Of a DNA stretch of 64,000 bases, positions 29,804 through 39,347 are shown one piece after another; the first letter of the stretch is position 1, and each line of letters begins with the position of its first letter. Position numbers and translations under genes: made by a program. The DNA lies in the NCBI GenBank assembly GCA_949398305.1, contig CASLVD010000001.1, positions 17,568 through 81,567 of the forward strand. The letters are read 5' to 3'. The notes under the pieces were generated by a model that was not told the DNA's origin, did no database searches, and worked only from the letters and a program-made list of their open reading frames with translations. Source of the DNA: an uncultured Candidatus Melainabacteria bacterium. Its GTDB lineage: Bacteria; Cyanobacteriota; Vampirovibrionia; Gastranaerophilales; Gastranaerophilaceae.

Positions 29804-30718
29804 TTGATGTCATATTATGATGATTTGCTGGAAAAAATCCCCAAAATTAAACGTGTTTTGGATGATGATATAAATTGTACAATTTATCATTACACAAAGC
29901 CTGAAAAATTGTTGAATATATTATCCTGCGGTGCTTTGAGGTTTTCTAATGCACTTTATCTGAATGACAAAGAAGAAATCGCGTATTCATATAAGCTTAT
30001 TGTGAATTTGATTGATGAATTTGACGGGCTTAATCCTGATTTATTCGGCAAAATTAAAAATCATTTTAGGAATAAATACAAGCATATTGTTGATGGTGAC
30101 AATGATTTTGTGAATAAATTGGAATATTTCACAACATCGTTTTCAACAGAAAGTGACAACCTGACTTTGTGGAATAATTACGCAAAAGGCAAGAATTACA
30201 CAGGTTATAATATCGGTTTTGATAAGAAAAAATTAATTTCTGAAATGACTGAAAATAACTACCTGCCGGTTTATGGCTGCGTAATTTATGATAAGCAAAA
30301 GCAGATTAAAATTATTCATGCAATTTTCAAAAAATGGAATATGCTTTTTGAACGGGCTTTGAAAAGTAAAAAATCTAATGATGTAAAATTATTTGATATT
30401 TTATTTGAATTAATTGATGTTTTGAGTATTGTTAGCATATTTTTCAAAAATCCTCAGTTTAAAAATGAGCATGAATATAGAATTGTTATTGTAAATGTAT
30501 TCGGGGCAGAGAATTCAAAGCCGACCGGAGTTGTTGAAAAGAACGGATTATTTGTGCCGTATCTTGAATATAAATTCTCAAAGGATTCTGTAAAATCAAT
30601 CAATATCGGGCCGACTTTTGATGAAAATATTTTCTATACAAGTACAAACAGAATGCTTTTAAATTTCGGGTATCAGGATAAAGAGGTTTATCGCTCCAAA
30701 ATCCCGCTGAGATATTAG
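29804..30718 (+). CDS. DUF2971 domain-containing protein
   Basis: IYHYTKPEKLLNILSCGALRFSNALYLNDKEEI...YFTTSFSTESDNLTLWNNYAKGKNYTGYNIGFD. Confidence 0.8.
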   Translation: MMSYYDDLLEKIPKIKRVLDDDINCTIYHYTKPEKLLNILSCGALRFSNALYLNDKEEIAYSYKLIVNLIDEFDGLNPDLFGKIKNHFRNKYKHIVDGDNDFVNKLEYFTTSFSTESDNLTLWNNYAKGKNYTGYNIGFDKKKLISEMTENNYLPVYGCVIYDKQKQIKIIHAIFKKWNMLFERALKSKKSNDVKLFDILFELIDVLSIVSIFFKNPQFKNEHEYRIVIVNVFGAENSKPTGVVEKNGLFVPYLEYKFSKDSVKSINIGPTFDENIFYTSTNRMLLNFGYQDKEVYRSKIPLRY

Positions 30719-32145
30719 GCTGCAGTTTCAATTCTTGCATCATTTAATAAGATATTCTTTTCGATAGAGATATTTTTAGTTTTATTAGTTCTTTTAAAGA
30801 TTTTATTTAATAACTGGAATATCGGGTTTTCAAGTGTTTTATATTCCATTTCTCTTGCATCAATTTCGAGTGTTTCTTTAATATATGATACAGGTGTTCC
30901 GGATTTTGATCTTTCAAAATAAGACAATACTCTTTTAGAATTTATAGATTGGTTGCTGTTGTTGATTTCATCTATCATTTTGGTGAATAGATATCTGCCG
31001 CGGTTTGTTATACAATTTTTTAACCAATCAAGTCCTTGAAGTTTACTCATTAGTGCAAATTGGTGAATATGTTCTCTTTCGTGAATCAAAGTCAAAATTT
31101 TTGAAGCTTGTGATGAAAGGGTTTGATGTATATAACATAGTTGATTATATTTATCCAATATTTCTTTTTGTATGGTTTCTACTATTGTGGAACCGTTTTT
31201 TGTATTTTTATAAGTAATAATATATTCATTATCTTTTAAATTTTGTGATAACAATTTAAAATTACTGAAATCCGCGGTGATATTTCGTTTATAATCATTC
31301 ATTGTAATTGAGCATTCAGCAGCATTTGCAACAGCTTTTGTATTTTGCGGTAAGCTCTCATATTTAATATCAGGTTTTGTAGAAATTCCTCTGATTTCTG
31401 CCCATTTATCAAGTACGACATCAGGAATTTTCTCTGCAGGAACATTAAATTCTAATAATTCCTTGCGCAATATTTCTTTTTCGGATTTTGTTAATGTTTT
31501 AAATTGTGATAATTCTTTCTCTGCAGCGTATTGAAAGTTTATGTTTCGTGACAGTTCTTTGTCTGCGGTTTTTAAAGTACTTAATTTTTCTGATAATTTT
31601 TTAGTATTTTTAAGTTGAGAAATCAGTTCTGAATTAAGGTTTATTTTGCCAAATTTTGAAAAACTTTTGATATTTGTAATTGCTTTTGGTACAAACGGAA
31701 CAGATAGTGCTGAATCAAATGTATCTTGTCCCAGTTGTTCAAGGTTTAATCTTGCAATATCGTAAGAGCCTTTTTTATTATGTTTTATGAATTCTGCTGT
31801 ATGTATAACAGCTTTTCCTAATGATATTGCTGCAAAACCTGCGGCAAGAATTCCTCCGCCAACGGCTGTCGGGATTCCGATAAATGGCAAAGCCATAAGC
31901 CCTAAAGTCGTTCCGCCAATTATTGCAGCTGTTTTAAGCGGATGTTCTAATATGGATAATATTAATTCTTTTCCTTGAGCTAAAACTCCGTACAATAATA
32001 GTCCGGTACCTTCTCCAAATGTAATTTTTTCATCTTGAAGAAATGAATACATTTTGTAATTTGGTTTTTTGTATTGAGTTTTTTCAGATGTTTTTTGACT
32101 GAAATTTATATTAGAAGCAGTATTTATCCCGTTCAGAGTAATCAT
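30715..32145 (-). CDS. hypothetical protein with HExxH-like motif (HEREHIHQ), membrane segments and N-terminal tag
   Basis: ILTLIHEREHIHQFALMSKLQGLDWL; N-term MITLNGINTASNINFSQK; Gly/Ala-rich hydrophobic segment. Confidence 0.5.
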   Translation of the reverse strand: MITLNGINTASNINFSQKTSEKTQYKKPNYKMYSFLQDEKITFGEGTGLLLYGVLAQGKELILSILEHPLKTAAIIGGTTLGLMALPFIGIPTAVGGGILAAGFAAISLGKAVIHTAEFIKHNKKGSYDIARLNLEQLGQDTFDSALSVPFVPKAITNIKSFSKFGKINLNSELISQLKNTKKLSEKLSTLKTADKELSRNINFQYAAEKELSQFKTLTKSEKEILRKELLEFNVPAEKIPDVVLDKWAEIRGISTKPDIKYESLPQNTKAVANAAECSITMNDYKRNITADFSNFKLLSQNLKDNEYIITYKNTKNGSTIVETIQKEILDKYNQLCYIHQTLSSQASKILTLIHEREHIHQFALMSKLQGLDWLKNCITNRGRYLFTKMIDEINNSNQSINSKRVLSYFERSKSGTPVSYIKETLEIDAREMEYKTLENPIFQLLNKIFKRTNKTKNISIEKNILLNDARIETAA

Positions 32146-32276
32146 ATTTCTATTAAATCACTGAATATAAATATTTGCTATATTTTCAGGGTAATATTAA
32201 AGATTATTAATTTATCGTGCTGTTGGATATGAAAAATTCTTGAGAATGTTAAAATAGTTAAAAATAAGGAGAAATT

Positions 32277-32582
32277 ATGCTAGTAGAATTAAACGAAGAA
32301 AATTTTGATAATGAAACAAAAAATGGTCTAAAGCTTGTAGAGTTTTATACAACCTGGTGTTCATACTGTAAGAAACAGCGAATTGAGTTAATTGAACTTG
32401 AAGATTCTGATATGTGGATTGGTCTAGTAGATTGCGAAGAATCACCAAAACTTGCAAATAGATTCGGAATAAAAGGTTTTCCAACTTTTGTACTTTTGAA
32501 AAATGGTGAAAAAATTGCAGAATTTGCAGGATTTCATCAAAAAGCCCAGTTATTAAATAAATTGATGAATTATTTAGCTTAA
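32277..32582 (+). CDS. thioredoxin-family protein
   Basis: LVEFYTTWCSYCKKQRIEL...FGIKGFPTFVLLKNGEKIAEFAGFH. Confidence 0.85.
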   Translation: MLVELNEENFDNETKNGLKLVEFYTTWCSYCKKQRIELIELEDSDMWIGLVDCEESPKLANRFGIKGFPTFVLLKNGEKIAEFAGFHQKAQLLNKLMNYLA

Positions 32583-33193
32583 ATTCTTTCTAAGTTTTCA
32601 TTAATTAGGTAAACTTCACCGCTATTATGGTCGAAGTGGCATTTTGCAATGTATAATTTTTCATCTTTTACGGCTGAATTTATTATTTGTGAATTTTCTT
32701 TCAGGTAATTTTCAACCCAAAGGGTGTGTTTTCGTGCAAATTTATTGTTGCAGTCGTACTGTCCGGCATGGTCAATTACCGGATAAACGCATTTAAGGAT
32801 TGATTGAAAATGTTCGGTCATTTCAGGGTAATGCTCGTTTGCATAGGTCATAACCCCGCAATCATCGTGCCCGAGAAGAATTAAAAGCGGTACATGGAGT
32901 TTTTTTACTGCATATTCAATACTTTCCAATACATTTGGACCAACTGCAATTCCGGCAACTCGAACCACAAAAAGTTCACCTATTCCGCAGTCAAAAATAA
33001 TCTCAGGTACTACGCGCGAATCCGAACAACTTAAAACACAGGCGTAAGGTTCTTGATACAATGCAAGCTTTTGAAGTGTTGAAAGACACATATTTTTTGC
33101 TGTTGGAGTGCCGTTTATAAAATTTTTATTTCCGTTTAAAAGTTTTTCTAACTCTTGTTTAGCATTAGATGGTATGTTTTCCGGTAAAATCAT
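32579..33193 (-). CDS. beta-class carbonic anhydrase
   Basis: VLSCSDSRVVPEIIFDCGIGELFVVRVAGIAVGPNVLESIEYAV...ILLGHDDCGVM. Confidence 0.92.
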   Translation of the reverse strand: MILPENIPSNAKQELEKLLNGNKNFINGTPTAKNMCLSTLQKLALYQEPYACVLSCSDSRVVPEIIFDCGIGELFVVRVAGIAVGPNVLESIEYAVKKLHVPLLILLGHDDCGVMTYANEHYPEMTEHFQSILKCVYPVIDHAGQYDCNNKFARKHTLWVENYLKENSQIINSAVKDEKLYIAKCHFDHNSGEVYLINENLERI

Positions 33194-33247
33194 AGTATCC
33201 TCCAAATATTTAAATATATTATATCATATTTAAATATTTAGGGCTTG

Positions 33248-33898
33248 TTAGTGTAAATAATTCATATTTCCCTGCATAATAACATAATATGCACATCCCC
33301 AGCCTGTACTTTTTCCTTTTATACAGTGTTGTTTTGCATTATGTGACGATGTTGGTGAACCATTAGGTAAAATCGCTCCGTTTTCATATGAAAATACAAA
33401 TAAGTCTTTACCATAAGTATTTGGCTGTTGTTTTCCGTTTATATCAATCCAAAAATAAATTAAGGTGTCATTTTCTTTTGCTGCTCTCCACCAGATTGAA
33501 GTCCCGTTAAGCAGAGATATTTTATAATAGCTTTTATCATTTATATAATTTTTATCATGTTTTATCCCATTAAGCTGTAAATAGGTGCTTGGTATGCATT
33601 TTTTATCAATATCTTCAAGTCCGCAATCTGTAGCTATTTTGAGAAATGGTTTGAGGTTATTAGCTATTAAGATTGCAGACTCTGAGTTCCATGCTTTTAA
33701 GTCCCAGCCTTCGACTTCGCCGTATTCTTCCTGTGATAATTTAAATGCCTGCGCCAGTATTGATTGGGTTTCTTTTAGTTTTGAAATGGCATGCTGTTCA
33801 AAGTTTTTTTGTATCAGATTCGGGATAGTCATTGCCGCAACGACACCGATGATTCCCAGAGTTATTAAAACTTCTGCCAAAGTAAAAGCCTTCTTCAT
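33248..33898 (-). CDS. type IV prepilin-like / pseudopilin protein
   Basis: MKKAFTLAEVLITLGIIGVVAAMTIPNLIQKNF; C-terminal DINGKQQPNTYGKDLFVFSY and Cys residues. Confidence 0.87.
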   Translation of the reverse strand: MKKAFTLAEVLITLGIIGVVAAMTIPNLIQKNFEQHAISKLKETQSILAQAFKLSQEEYGEVEGWDLKAWNSESAILIANNLKPFLKIATDCGLEDIDKKCIPSTYLQLNGIKHDKNYINDKSYYKISLLNGTSIWWRAAKENDTLIYFWIDINGKQQPNTYGKDLFVFSYENGAILPNGSPTSSHNAKQHCIKGKSTGWGCAYYVIMQGNMNYLH

Positions 33899-33920
33899 AA
33901 TTTAATTCCTTGTTCACAAT

Positions 33921-33994
33921 GTTAATACCAATAATGTTAATTAATATACTTAATATTAGTACTAAAGTCAAGGTATTAATATAGAGGTACTAAC
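33921..33994. promoter_or_regulatory. operator-like repeats between prepilin and XRE genes
   Basis: GTTAATACC (33921), TTAGTACTAA (33956), GGTATTAAT (33972), GGTACTAAC (33986). Confidence 0.5.
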
Positions 33995-33997
33995 ATA

Positions 33998-34210
33998 ATG
34001 AATATTAATGAAAAAGTTTCGGCAAGAATTAAAGAGTTAAGGGCGCAAAAACACATGACAGCTGAAAAGCTTGCCTGGTATTCTGATTTGTCAAAAAGCT
34101 GTGTTACATACGCGGAAAAAGCTCAACGTGATATAAGATTATCTACAATTGAGTCTATTTGCAAAGGTTTTGGAATTTCGATTGCTGAATTCTTTTCGAC
34201 ATTTACGTAA
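33998..34210 (+). CDS. XRE-family HTH transcriptional regulator
   Basis: RIKELRAQKHMTAEKLAWYSDLSKSCVTYAEKAQRDIRLSTIESICKGFGISIAEFF. Confidence 0.85.
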   Translation: MNINEKVSARIKELRAQKHMTAEKLAWYSDLSKSCVTYAEKAQRDIRLSTIESICKGFGISIAEFFSTFT

Positions 34211-34214
34211 ATAA

Positions 34215-35117
34215 TTATTTTTGTTCTGCTTTGGTTTGATTAAAATCGTTGAATGAATATCTTCTGTTATTTACGTTTTGTTGAATTGGCTGAACTACCT
34301 TTTTAATAATAACTTTTTCAACGAATTTATCGATTGCTTGTGCTGTTAAAAGAATTGCGGCAAAAGCACCTGCAGATTTCCATGCTTTAAGTTTGAAAAT
34401 CTTTTTATCAAGAACTGTTTTTACTGCTTCTGCATCTTTGCAGTTATCTATTGTTTCGATAAATTGTTTTTTAGCATAAGCTTTAATTCTATCTTCATTA
34501 GAATTTGCGATAGCACCGTGTTTACAGTTAGCTAAAAGTTTGTCATATACTTTTACGAAGATGTTTTTTCGTTGATAATGTCTTGATTTTGCGCTAAAGA
34601 ATTTATCATAATTTTTTTCAAAATCTGCAATTAGCTCATCGCGGTGAACTCCGGCTTCAGCTACATTATCCATTGTAGCGTGTGCTTTTATAAAACGTAG
34701 TGTTTGTTCTTTTGCGTTTGTTGAGAGTTTTTCGCCTCTGTATTTATCGATTTGCGAAAATGCGCTCATGCCGATATGACCAAAGATAGCAGGGAAAAGA
34801 ATACTTGCGCAGGCTTGGAAAACTGCTTGATTAAAAGCTCTTTGCGCATTAGGTTTGTATTTATCCCCTTTATTTTTGTATTTGTCATAGATGTCAGCAC
34901 CAAAATACATTAATGCAGGCACCCAAAAAAGTCTTGCAGTTGCCGGTGCAAGTTCATTTATAGCAATACCGATATCGTTGGTATAGCCAAGACCGCGCAT
35001 AGGCCAATTAGCAAGGGGATCAACGTATTTTTTCTTTTTTTCTTTAGATGCATCAAAGTTAACATCTTGACCTTGAGCTCCGAAATGTGGAGTTCTATTG
35101 ACTGAGGTAATTTTCAT
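34215..35117 (-). CDS. hypothetical membrane-associated protein with N-terminal F-x-G-type tag
   Basis: N-term MKITSVNRTPHFGAQGQ; no signal peptide; hydrophobic segments. Confidence 0.5.
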   Translation of the reverse strand: MKITSVNRTPHFGAQGQDVNFDASKEKKKKYVDPLANWPMRGLGYTNDIGIAINELAPATARLFWVPALMYFGADIYDKYKNKGDKYKPNAQRAFNQAVFQACASILFPAIFGHIGMSAFSQIDKYRGEKLSTNAKEQTLRFIKAHATMDNVAEAGVHRDELIADFEKNYDKFFSAKSRHYQRKNIFVKVYDKLLANCKHGAIANSNEDRIKAYAKKQFIETIDNCKDAEAVKTVLDKKIFKLKAWKSAGAFAAILLTAQAIDKFVEKVIIKKVVQPIQQNVNNRRYSFNDFNQTKAEQK

Positions 35118-35234
35118 ATTTTCTCCAAGCCGAATTTTATTGTTTTTTTATAATTAAATAATCGCAAGGTCAATCATAGTGTAAACATGAAAATTTTTCA
35201 ACTCTATTTTGCTATAAGTGTAATAATTTGTTAC

Positions 35235-35711
35235 TTACTGAATAAAACCGGTATCATCAAGAAGATTGTCGCTGTTTGCAGAAGCTACTGCCATTTGGTC
35301 GCAGCGTTCGTTAAATTCGTGCCCGGCATGGCCTTTTATCCAGATAAATTTAACATTATGCGGTTCTTTTGCTTTTAAAAGTCTTTGCCATAAATCCTGA
35401 TTTTTTACAGGCTGTTTATTTGAGCTTCTCCAGCCGCGTTTTTGCCAGCCGTCAATCCAGTTTTGGTTAAACGCGTCAACTAAATATTTTGAATCAGAAG
35501 TTAATTCAACATCACACGGTTTTTTTAGTGCTTCAAGTCCGATAATAGCAGCTAATAATTCCATTCTGTTGTTTGTTGTAACTTTAAATCCTTCTGTTAA
35601 TTCTTTTCTGTGGATTTTGCCGTTATCGTCCTGTGCGATAAGAATTGTGCCGTAACCCCCTTTACCCGGGTTTCCGCTGCAAGCACCGTCTGTATATATT
35701 TTAATTAACAT
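35235..35711 (-). CDS. rnhA: ribonuclease HI
   Basis: IYTDGACSGNPGKGGYGTIL, NNRMELLAAIIGLEAL, TSDSKYLVDAFNQNWIDGWQKRGW. Confidence 0.95.
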   Translation of the reverse strand: MLIKIYTDGACSGNPGKGGYGTILIAQDDNGKIHRKELTEGFKVTTNNRMELLAAIIGLEALKKPCDVELTSDSKYLVDAFNQNWIDGWQKRGWRSSNKQPVKNQDLWQRLLKAKEPHNVKFIWIKGHAGHEFNERCDQMAVASANSDNLLDDTGFIQ

Positions 35712-35771
35712 TTGCTCTCCTTTTTGTTCCCTTTCTACACCCTTCACAGAGTGTGCGGGTATTATTTATCC

Positions 35772-37775
35772 CTACCCCTCTGTTATGTCCCAGAGCTCCA
35801 AAACATCGTCAGGGATTCCGTTTAAAAATCTTGAAGGTTTTGAAAGTACCATATTCATTGAATAATCATACATATCAACCGGATATGTTATATATAAATT
35901 GTTTTTTGCTCTTGTTGTTGCAACGTACATCAGGCGAAGTTCTTCATCCATTTCTTCTTCTGAATTAAACGAGTATGCGCTCGGAAATCTTCCGTCTACC
36001 GCACCGATTATAAAAACACTGTCCCATTCAAGCCCTTTTGCAGAGTGAATTGTCGAAATTGTAAGTGCTTCATCGTCTGAATTATTTTTATACATCCCTT
36101 CAACACTTGAATCCGGCGGCTCAAGTGCCATATCGCTTATGAAGTCTTCAAGGTTTGAATATTGCCCTGCAAGGTATTGAAGATGGTCTAAATCCTTTTC
36201 ACGTTTGGCAAAATCATCATACTTATCTTTCAAAATCGGTCTGTAGTAAGCTATGATTTCGTCTACAATTTCAGATGGTTTTTTAGCTGCAATTTGATGG
36301 CTTAATTTGTCCAGAGTTTTTAACATCGGCATAATACTGTCAACTTTTTTCATTGGTAAGAGTTTTATATCCGGATTCAGTTGTCCTTTTATAATCGGGA
36401 TTACACTGTTAACGGTAGATGCGCCGACACCTTTTAAAAGTAAAAGGATTCTTGTTAAACTGATTATATCATCAGGGTTAATAATTACTCTTAAATGTGC
36501 TACAACATCTTTAATATGTGCGGTTTCCATAAATTTTGGGCCGCCGAACTTTTGGAACGGAATCGCGCGTTTTGAAAGCTCAATTTCTAAAGAATATGAC
36601 ATTCGTGCGTTACGCGTTAAAACACAAATATCAGATAAATTTACATCTTCATCCAAAAGTTCCAGAATTCTCTGGCAGATAAAATCTGCTTCCATCTGGG
36701 TGTTTTTCGCACAAATCAGTGCCGGAACAATGGGTGATTGAATCTCTGAAAACAAAGTTTTTGCATATTTTTCTTTGGCTTTTGAAATTATTGTGTTTGT
36801 AAGTTTTAGAATATTTTGCGTGCTGCGGTAATTTTGTTCAAGCTTTATAATTTTTGTGTTTTCAAAAAGTTTCGGAAAATCAAGGATGTTTCTGAAATTT
36901 GCCCCGCGGAAAGAGTATATGCTTTGCGCGTCATCTCCGACAGCCATAATGTTGTTGTGCTCAGAGGCAAGAAGCTTAATCACATCAGCCTGAAGTGTAT
37001 TTGTGTCCTGATATTCATCAACCATTATGTACTGATATTGGTTTGAAAGGTTTTTGCGCAAATTTTCATTATTTTCTAATAAAAGTTTTATGTATAAAAG
37101 TAAATCATCATAGTCCAGAACAGAGTTTTCGCGTTTGTAGCCGACATAGGCTTTGTGGATTTCTATAATTTTGTCTTCGCAGTGCGCAAATTGTGGAAAT
37201 TCTTCTTCAATAATTTGTTTTGTCGGGGTTTCTTTGTTTACGCTTTTTGAATAGATTTCCAGAATGGTGCTTTTTTTAGGAAATCTTTTTTCTTTTTTAG
37301 GAAACATTTGCCCTGTAATATGATTGATAATATCTTCACAGTCTGTTTTATCAAGGATTGTGAAATTATTTTTTAATTTCAAAAGTTTAGAATATTTGCG
37401 CAGGATAATATTTGCAAAAGAGTGAAACGTACCGCCTGCAACTTTTTCACACCTGTCATCAAGTACAAGTGTCGCGCGCGAAAGCATTTCTGCTGCGGCT
37501 TTTTTGGTGAAGGTTAGAAGTAGAATATTTTCTGGTTTTATACCGTCTTCAATAAGTCTTGCAACACGGTATGTAAGAGTTTTTGTTTTCCCTGACCCTG
37601 CGCCTGCGATAACAAGATATGCACCTTCTTTTGATGTTACAGCATCTAATTGTGCCTGATTTAAGTCTGCTTCGTAGTTTACTTTGTAATCGGTTTTAAC
37701 TGTATCACGTTTTTTTAGCACGTATTTTTTACGTGCCGGTTTTGAGTTTTGTGTTGTTATAATCTCTTCTGCCAT
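35772..37775 (-). CDS. UvrD/PcrA/Rep-type ATP-dependent DNA helicase (SF1)
   Basis: LNQAQLDAVTSKEGAYLVIAGAGSGKTKTLTYRVARL, VDEYQDTN, VGDDAQSIYSFRGA, LEQNYRST, STIHSAKGLEWDSVF. Confidence 0.93.
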   Translation of the reverse strand: MAEEIITTQNSKPARKKYVLKKRDTVKTDYKVNYEADLNQAQLDAVTSKEGAYLVIAGAGSGKTKTLTYRVARLIEDGIKPENILLLTFTKKAAAEMLSRATLVLDDRCEKVAGGTFHSFANIILRKYSKLLKLKNNFTILDKTDCEDIINHITGQMFPKKEKRFPKKSTILEIYSKSVNKETPTKQIIEEEFPQFAHCEDKIIEIHKAYVGYKRENSVLDYDDLLLYIKLLLENNENLRKNLSNQYQYIMVDEYQDTNTLQADVIKLLASEHNNIMAVGDDAQSIYSFRGANFRNILDFPKLFENTKIIKLEQNYRSTQNILKLTNTIISKAKEKYAKTLFSEIQSPIVPALICAKNTQMEADFICQRILELLDEDVNLSDICVLTRNARMSYSLEIELSKRAIPFQKFGGPKFMETAHIKDVVAHLRVIINPDDIISLTRILLLLKGVGASTVNSVIPIIKGQLNPDIKLLPMKKVDSIMPMLKTLDKLSHQIAAKKPSEIVDEIIAYYRPILKDKYDDFAKREKDLDHLQYLAGQYSNLEDFISDMALEPPDSSVEGMYKNNSDDEALTISTIHSAKGLEWDSVFIIGAVDGRFPSAYSFNSEEEMDEELRLMYVATTRAKNNLYITYPVDMYDYSMNMVLSKPSRFLNGIPDDVLELWDITEG

Positions 37776-37887
37776 CCCAATTTTATTATAATTCACACCT
37801 GCCGGGTTTATCAAAGATTGTAAAGTTTTTATAAGATATGCGGAAAATTTTTAAATATTTTTTCTAAAACGCCGATATATAAAATGT

Positions 37888-38445
37888 GTGTCACGAGAGA
37901 AAGGCATTTGTGTGAAGAGAATAGTTATTATAATTTGTTTGGTACTGGTGTTTTTCGGAACATTTTGTACTGTTTCGGCTAAAACTGTAAACAGAAGATG
38001 GCAGTATCCGACAAAGATTAAGACATATATTCCGCAAAATCATAAAAGAACAATTATGATGAAACATGCTTTTGCCGAGTGGTCAAGGCTTACGAATAAT
38101 AAAATAATATTTCGGTATGTGGATTCGCCTAAATATGCTCAGGTTGTGGTAGAATTTGTAAATATTGTACCAAATGCCGAAAGAGAAATCGGTTTGACTA
38201 AATCAACTTTTACCTCATCTGGTGGTATGTTAAGGGCAACTATTTATATTGCCGAAAAAACCTCAAGCGGTTATCAGCTGGGAAAAGACGCTGTTTATAC
38301 GGTAATGCTTCATGAAATCGGGCATGCAATAGGGATTGGCGAGCATTCCGCTGATCCGCTCAGCATTATGTATCCGACAGAAGATGACAGGCAGGAAATC
38401 CTTAAATCGGATTTAAGAAATTTAGCAGAAATTTACGGGTGGTAA
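37888..38445 (+). CDS. matrixin-type zinc metalloprotease, exported (paralog 1)
   Basis: MLHEIGHAIGIGEHSADPLSIMYPT; signal-like N-terminus. Confidence 0.8.
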   Translation: MSREKGICVKRIVIIICLVLVFFGTFCTVSAKTVNRRWQYPTKIKTYIPQNHKRTIMMKHAFAEWSRLTNNKIIFRYVDSPKYAQVVVEFVNIVPNAEREIGLTKSTFTSSGGMLRATIYIAEKTSSGYQLGKDAVYTVMLHEIGHAIGIGEHSADPLSIMYPTEDDRQEILKSDLRNLAEIYGW

Positions 38446-38449
38446 TAAT

Positions 38450-38986
38450 ATGAAAAAATTTTTAACGGTATTTGTATTTATTTTGGTATTTTTATTAGGA
38501 GAAGCGGTTATGGCTGCCGGCGGCTGGGCGAATCCTAAATCAATCAAAACTTATATTGAGCCGAATTCAAAGAAAGAGTTGATGAAACAGGCTTTTGCGA
38601 AGTGGTCTGTTGTGACAAATAACAAAATAGTTTTTAAGTATGTATCAAATCCGAATGATGCTCAAATAAAAGTTATATTTGTGAAAGACGCATCTATGGC
38701 GGGTTTGGAACATGCGATTGGTGTAACCCATTTTCAGCAGGATGTTTATACCGGAGAAATGAAGTATGCGCAAATTGATATTGCAGATCATGTTCCGGGT
38801 TCTGTCGGCAGACTTATGCCAAAAGATAGGATTTTCAGGGTTATGATACACGAAATCGGGCATGCTATCGGTTTAAAACACTCAGCAGATACCGCAAGTA
38901 TTATGTACCCGACAGCAATCAGTCGAAATCAAGCCATTACAAAAGGTGATTTAAATACTCTTGACAGGATATACGGTTGGAAATAA
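38450..38986 (+). CDS. matrixin-type zinc metalloprotease, exported (paralog 2)
   Basis: MIHEIGHAIGLKHSADTASIMYPT; signal-like MKKFLTVFVFILVFLLGEAVMAA. Confidence 0.85.
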   Translation: MKKFLTVFVFILVFLLGEAVMAAGGWANPKSIKTYIEPNSKKELMKQAFAKWSVVTNNKIVFKYVSNPNDAQIKVIFVKDASMAGLEHAIGVTHFQQDVYTGEMKYAQIDIADHVPGSVGRLMPKDRIFRVMIHEIGHAIGLKHSADTASIMYPTAISRNQAITKGDLNTLDRIYGWK

Positions 38987-39030
38987 TAGAACAATGTATC
39001 AGTTTCCTCCCCGTTGGAGGAGGAATACTA

Positions 39031-39282
39031 TTACTTTTCAATCACAGTATCGATCGCAGTTCCTTCCTCAATAACGGCGGAATACCCTTTCTTTATCCTA
39101 CCCATCTTTTTGTGCTTCAATGTATCCGCCTTTTCCCATACGTGCACGCTTTGTAACGTTTTTTGTATATAGCTTTGCAGAAGAACCCTTTTTGAAAAGA
39201 ATTTCTCCATCTACAACAATATCTGACACAAGTTCAGCATTAACACCTGTTTTTTTGGGGTCAAGCGTTTCAGAATCTGCAT
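39031..39282 (-). pseudogene. degenerate fragment of an unidentified protein with an apparent frameshift
   Basis: Minus-strand reading ADSETLDPKKTGVNAELVSDIVVDGEILFKKGSSAKLYTKNVTKRARMGKGGYIEAQKDG* continues in another frame as MGRIKKGYSAVIEEGTAIDTVIEK*. Confidence 0.4.
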
Positions 39283-39347
39283 AAAACTACTAAACTAAAT
39301 AAAATCTTTTTCATTCCGGATCAAGCCCGAAATAACAGGGGGAATAA

